From Phoronis australis (lineage: Eukaryota; Phoronida; Phoronidae): a DNA stretch of 64,000 nt. The position numbers were made by a program, and so were the translations under genes. The number at the start of each line of letters is the position of its first letter. Position 1 is the first letter of the stretch. Location of the stretch: the NCBI GenBank assembly GCA_002633005.1, contig NMRA01000105.1, positions 848,010 to 912,009 of the forward strand, given 5' to 3'. The notes beneath the pieces are model-generated. The model did no database searches and was not told the DNA's origin. It worked only from the letters and a program-made list of their open reading frames with translations. Positions 60,574-64,000 of the stretch are shown one piece after another.

Positions 60574-62038
60574 ATATATAAACGAAAGGTGTAATATAAG
60601 ATCTAGGTTTTTTCATCAGCCCTAGTAATTTATACGAATTTTTGTCACTGACCAAAAACGGTCCGTAAATGATGATCAGACTGATATATGTGAACGATGA
60701 TCAGTCTCATCAGAATTCATATCAACCAAAATGGAGGTGCAAGATTTTTAAACAAGCATTACTTATTCTAAGGTCAGAAAATAAGATTAAAACAGTGAAG
60801 AAAATGAACAGTATACACAGTGTCTATTTTGTTACGTACAAGGTCATTAAGATTGACGGTAAATATAAAGGGCAAAACTAAGCCTTTGAACTAGCAAGGA
60901 GCAATGTATAATGCATACAGAAGTATGCAACAGTCAGGGCACGGATTTCTGCGTACATCCCGAGGGGCGTACATGTAGCTAGGATGGAGGGAGATTTGTT
61001 TCATGCGGAACACTCTCCGGAGGGGAGAAGGGGGGAGGGAGAGGCGACACAACAATTCGTGATGATCGGCACTAAACATTTTAGCATCAGAAATATTACA
61101 TTCAAGTAAGTCAGGCAAACTCATTTTAATTAATAATCCACTGGTGCCACCTGCCGCCCCGAAGTATTTTACCAGAGGTTTCCAGTTTAATCCCGTCCTG
61201 CAGTCATTCTATTACTGCTTATGAATTTCTGTAATTACAACACGTTTCGTCTCTTATAATTGCAAAACGTAAATTGAAACATCAGAACGTTCTAGAAACC
61301 ATGTGTAGTTAGTTGTTGCAACAAGAGGGGGATTACAAATATCAAACTTTACAAATATCCGTGGCGTTGGCGCAGTTGGATTTTGGAATTAAATGCTGAA
61401 TGACGTCAACGTCAACATGTGTCTTAAAACGCTACGCAATATTGCCACAAGTCAAACTTTAATAATTCTGCTAAAACTAATGATTGCTTAATGGTATTTC
61501 AATAAACACAATATACATTCATTGACTGGCCGTAGGTTGGCGGGAAATGACGTGGTACGACGATGATAACTGGTACGGAACCGGTAACTCTCTCCTACAT
61601 TTGATGTACGACGTGGCACTGATTGAATGCATCAACCAAACATGTTAATTTTTGAAATTCCCCTCAAAAATGGACTTTTTCAAAACACCGTGTTGGCCAT
61701 ATTCGTGTAGAAAAGCGAAATGAACAAATCTGTACACGCTGCTCAAATCACTTTTGTGGACATACGGAAACGAAAACGTCTTTGTCTTAGAACGCTGCAT
61801 GCGCTTGGCATTTCTGACAAAGCACTCTCGTGCTGGAAAATTTTTTAAGATTGTGCACCGTTCCAAAAAATTTTAGGTCTCGTTACAGCATAGACTATAG
61901 TAAATGGACCGCCAACTCCGTATACTTTCAATGGACGAAATCTGTGAGCTTGCGCACAAGCCCTTACGTCATTATTCACTGGCGACACCTGGCTAAATTA
62001 TCTGGTGTAATTTCCGGCAAGTACGTCGTCTGCTAATC
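60574..62038. other. Upstream of THAP exon, no gene seen
   Basis: AT-rich with a G-rich patch near 61015-61050. May include the promoter of the THAP gene, but no motif is distinctive. Confidence 0.4.
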
Positions 62039-62130
62039 ATGGTCGGCTGCTGTGTGGCCGGTTGTTCGGCTACGCAGGCGAAATGCAGAGGCGTTAGCTT
62101 CCATAGTGTACGGAGACCCCAAAATCCGCT
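62039..62130 (+). CDS. THAP-domain protein, first coding exon
   Basis: THAP is a C2CH zinc-binding DNA-binding domain found at protein N-termini and in P-element-type transposases. The ATG at 62039 starts MVGCCVAGCSATQAKCRGVS followed by FHSVRR. This shows the first zinc pair (C..C spaced 3-4) and the conserved GVSFH block at the usual distance. The frame stops soon after, but a donor (CCGCT|GTAGGA) at 62131 interrupts it, about where THAP genes commonly have intron 1. The remainder (AVPTF box, second Cys and His) was not found; a palindrome and possible misassembly begin 200 bp downstream. It could be a real host gene or a transposon remnant. Confidence 0.6.
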
Positions 62131-62329
62131 GTAGGAGAAAAAGTTATGTTCTCGCGTCGACGTGAATGGAAGTTGTTCTTCCAAAAAAACTTCGAAGATG
62201 GGTGTTTTTAAAAGGCTCTGGTAGGCCTACTACTTAATCCTGTCTTCACAAATCCATTTTTCTTTTCTCCGTTTTGATGAAAACTAACTGGTAAACTTTT
62301 TGACGAAAAATGTCCGCTAAATTTCTTCC

Positions 62330-62866
62330 AANATCTGCTCTATAGTTACATGTATCAGTTGGTCGTTGACGTTGTTCCAAAAACAAATAGTTTATGTCAA
62401 CAACATATTTACAAATTGTATAAAATAAAACAATTTTGAACGGGAAGACGCGAATACGTGGTGAAGATGTGTTTGTCTCTACGCGGCATTTGTGCGTGAA
62501 TCTTTGGTAAAGCGTATGCAATGTCGAGAAAAATGAAAGAAAATACACCAAGGTACACCAAGCGTCTGGTGATATTTTTACTTTGGAGCCATAGTTGCCA
62601 GATATCATTCAGCGCTATAAACATCACCAGACGCTTGGTGTACCTTGGTGTATTTTCTTTCATTTTTCTCGACATTGCATACGCTTTACCAAAGATTCAC
62701 GCACAAATGCCGCGTAGAGACAAACACATCTTCACCACGTATTCGCGTCTTCCCGTTCAAAATTGTTTTATTTTATACAATTTGTAAATATGTTGTTGAC
62801 ATAAACTATTTGTTTTTGGAACAACGTCAACGACCAACTGATACATGTAACTATAGAGCAGATTTT
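62330..62866. repeat. Near-perfect palindrome, 244-bp arms, 49-bp spacer
   Basis: 62330-62573 and 62623-62866 are reverse complements; every position I compared matches, apart from an N at 62332. The spacer at 62574-62622 is unique. Mirror reading frames in both arms are a result of the symmetry. Either a very young inverted duplication or an assembly fold-back. Confidence 0.9.
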
Positions 62867-62876
62867 ACCGTCACCG

Positions 62877-64000
62877 ATGCATGAAAACGGAATGCGCAAG
62901 GCTAGAATTGGTAGTAGAATCAATAATGGTTTGATGTCACTGTCTAAGTTCGTGGACATCGTAACCATATGATTTCGAAGTTAGAGCCTTCCAAGTCCGT
63001 GGGATTAGGGCATAAAGTTCCGTGTATTTCGAGTCTTTACTGCAAGCCGGGTTAATACTGTCAAAACAAAATCTCCGGAGTAAGAGCTCTTCGGTGCAAC
63101 AACTAAGCCACTATCCCATCATCATGGGCGCGTGATAGGAGACCAGTGAGGAATTTTAAAAACGCAAAAAGATGCAGTTCGGTGTAACACAAACACAAAC
63201 ACAAAACAAGTGTGGGTGAAGACTGTAAAAAATAGCTGCTTTTACAAAATGGCTACGGCGTTGTATTGACCGGGAAGCAGCTAGTCTAATGCAACTTGTT
63301 AATGTCACGAGCCAAAAGATCAAATGCCAAAGAAAAACTTTAACGTTTTGTTATTCAAAACTTGTTGCATTGTCCATAGTCCAATGTTCAATATTACCGC
63401 TTGCCTCCAACCTTCGAATTCATTAGTGGTGTCAATGAACACAGCCGATGTGAACTCATGTAATGGAAACAGTAAAATAAGGTTAATTTATTTGACCCTG
63501 TGCTGAGACGAATGTCCGCATTTGCACGCAAAGCCGTATCAGCCTGACAACCTATTACACAACTGCTACTCTAGCCTAAAAATAGCAGCCGACTAGCGGG
63601 TCGGCTGATGGCCGGTCGGCAATTAAGGTCGGCTTTTGAGTCGGCACTGCCGCCGTCTGCCGGTCGGTTAACAATTAGCCGACCGGTCGGCTAATTTGCC
63701 GACCGTTCGACGGCCGGTCGTCGACTCTTAGCCGACCGGTGGGACAAAAATTCGTGATGTGTGCTGTACCTTCTAATGAATTTCGCGTTTTGTAGTTTCA
63801 TTGCATAAAGGTAGCTAGGTAGCTTTCAGTTAGAATTAAACGTAACATGAACTAAGCTGTGGTATAGTTACAAAAGATGGCAAGTCTCGAGTGTAGTGGC
63901 AAAAATGGCTATTTACAAAAATAATACACATTCTTTTTTAAAACTTCATATATCTAAATATCATGTTTGAACAGCTTCAAAATGAGCTCTCTCTGACTCT
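62877..64000. other. Window end, no gene recognised
   Basis: Outside the GCCGACCGG cluster nothing is supported. No second THAP exon was found here. Confidence 0.4.
63586..63741. repeat. GCCGACCGG-rich palindromic cluster
   Basis: At least ten overlapping variants of GCCGACCGGTCGGC and GGTCGGC in both orientations within about 155 bp, with much higher GC and CpG than the surroundings. Confidence 0.8.

Noticed and set aside
62246-62884. Mirror pairs of ORFs of 79-120 codons on both strands
   Set aside because: They are the same sequence read from both arms of the palindrome and end in different spacers; none resembles a protein.
1-64000. CRISPR array, tRNA/rRNA genes, bacterial operons
   Set aside because: The tandem repeats present lack CRISPR spacer structure; no cloverleaf or rRNA segment was noticed; gene structure is plainly eukaryotic. 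A tRNAscan run would be needed to exclude a degenerate tRNA-derived SINE.

Overview
The window is eukaryotic nuclear DNA from a draft assembly: genes are split by GT-AG introns of 0.2 to 5 kb, base composition is AT-rich, there is a 125-base N gap (17474-17598) with single Ns at 49231, 58666 and 62332, and non-coding DNA is full of short inverted-repeat transposons. Gene content (an animal GATOR2 subunit, a cluster of small GPI-type Ly6 proteins, a THAP zinc finger) points to an invertebrate metazoan. A marine deuterostome such as a hemichordate, echinoderm or cephalochordate is my best guess, but the sequence alone does not settle this.

Region 1 (1-17.5 kb, minus strand): most of WDR24, a GATOR2 subunit of the mTORC1 amino-acid pathway. 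Thirteen coding exons from 16127 down to the stop at 1246 join in perfect phase into 643 residues: WD40 repeats, alpha-solenoid, C-terminal zinc domain. A further divergent exon at 17218-17315 probably continues the gene upstream. The true N-terminus (roughly 120-150 residues) was not found and may lie in or beyond the N gap. The 3' UTR carries a minisatellite built from the gene's own last codons.

Region 2 (17.6-23 kb): no gene seen. It holds a 1.45-kb repeat, a 684-bp tandem duplication, and a 140-bp terminal-inverted-repeat element inserted into one copy only, with the empty site preserved in the other.

Region 3 (23-53 kb, plus strand): a tandem cluster of three complete Ly6/three-finger GPI-type genes (23181-27652, 30007-36782, 41468-48153). 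All have the same three-exon layout, intron phases (1, then 0) and ten-cysteine pattern. A possible fourth signal-peptide exon is at 52788. Between and within the genes lie a TIR transposon with an ORF (38594-39962), an 80-bp minisatellite (40.1-40.5 kb) and modular repeats carrying many CTCF-like motifs.

Region 4 (53-64 kb): a broken LINE 3' end, several unassigned short reading frames, MITEs, a THAP-domain first exon at 62039-62130, a 244-bp-arm near-perfect palindrome at 62330-62866 and a GCCGACCGG-rich palindromic cluster at 63.6-63.7 kb. No tRNA, rRNA, CRISPR or bacterial-type feature was seen.
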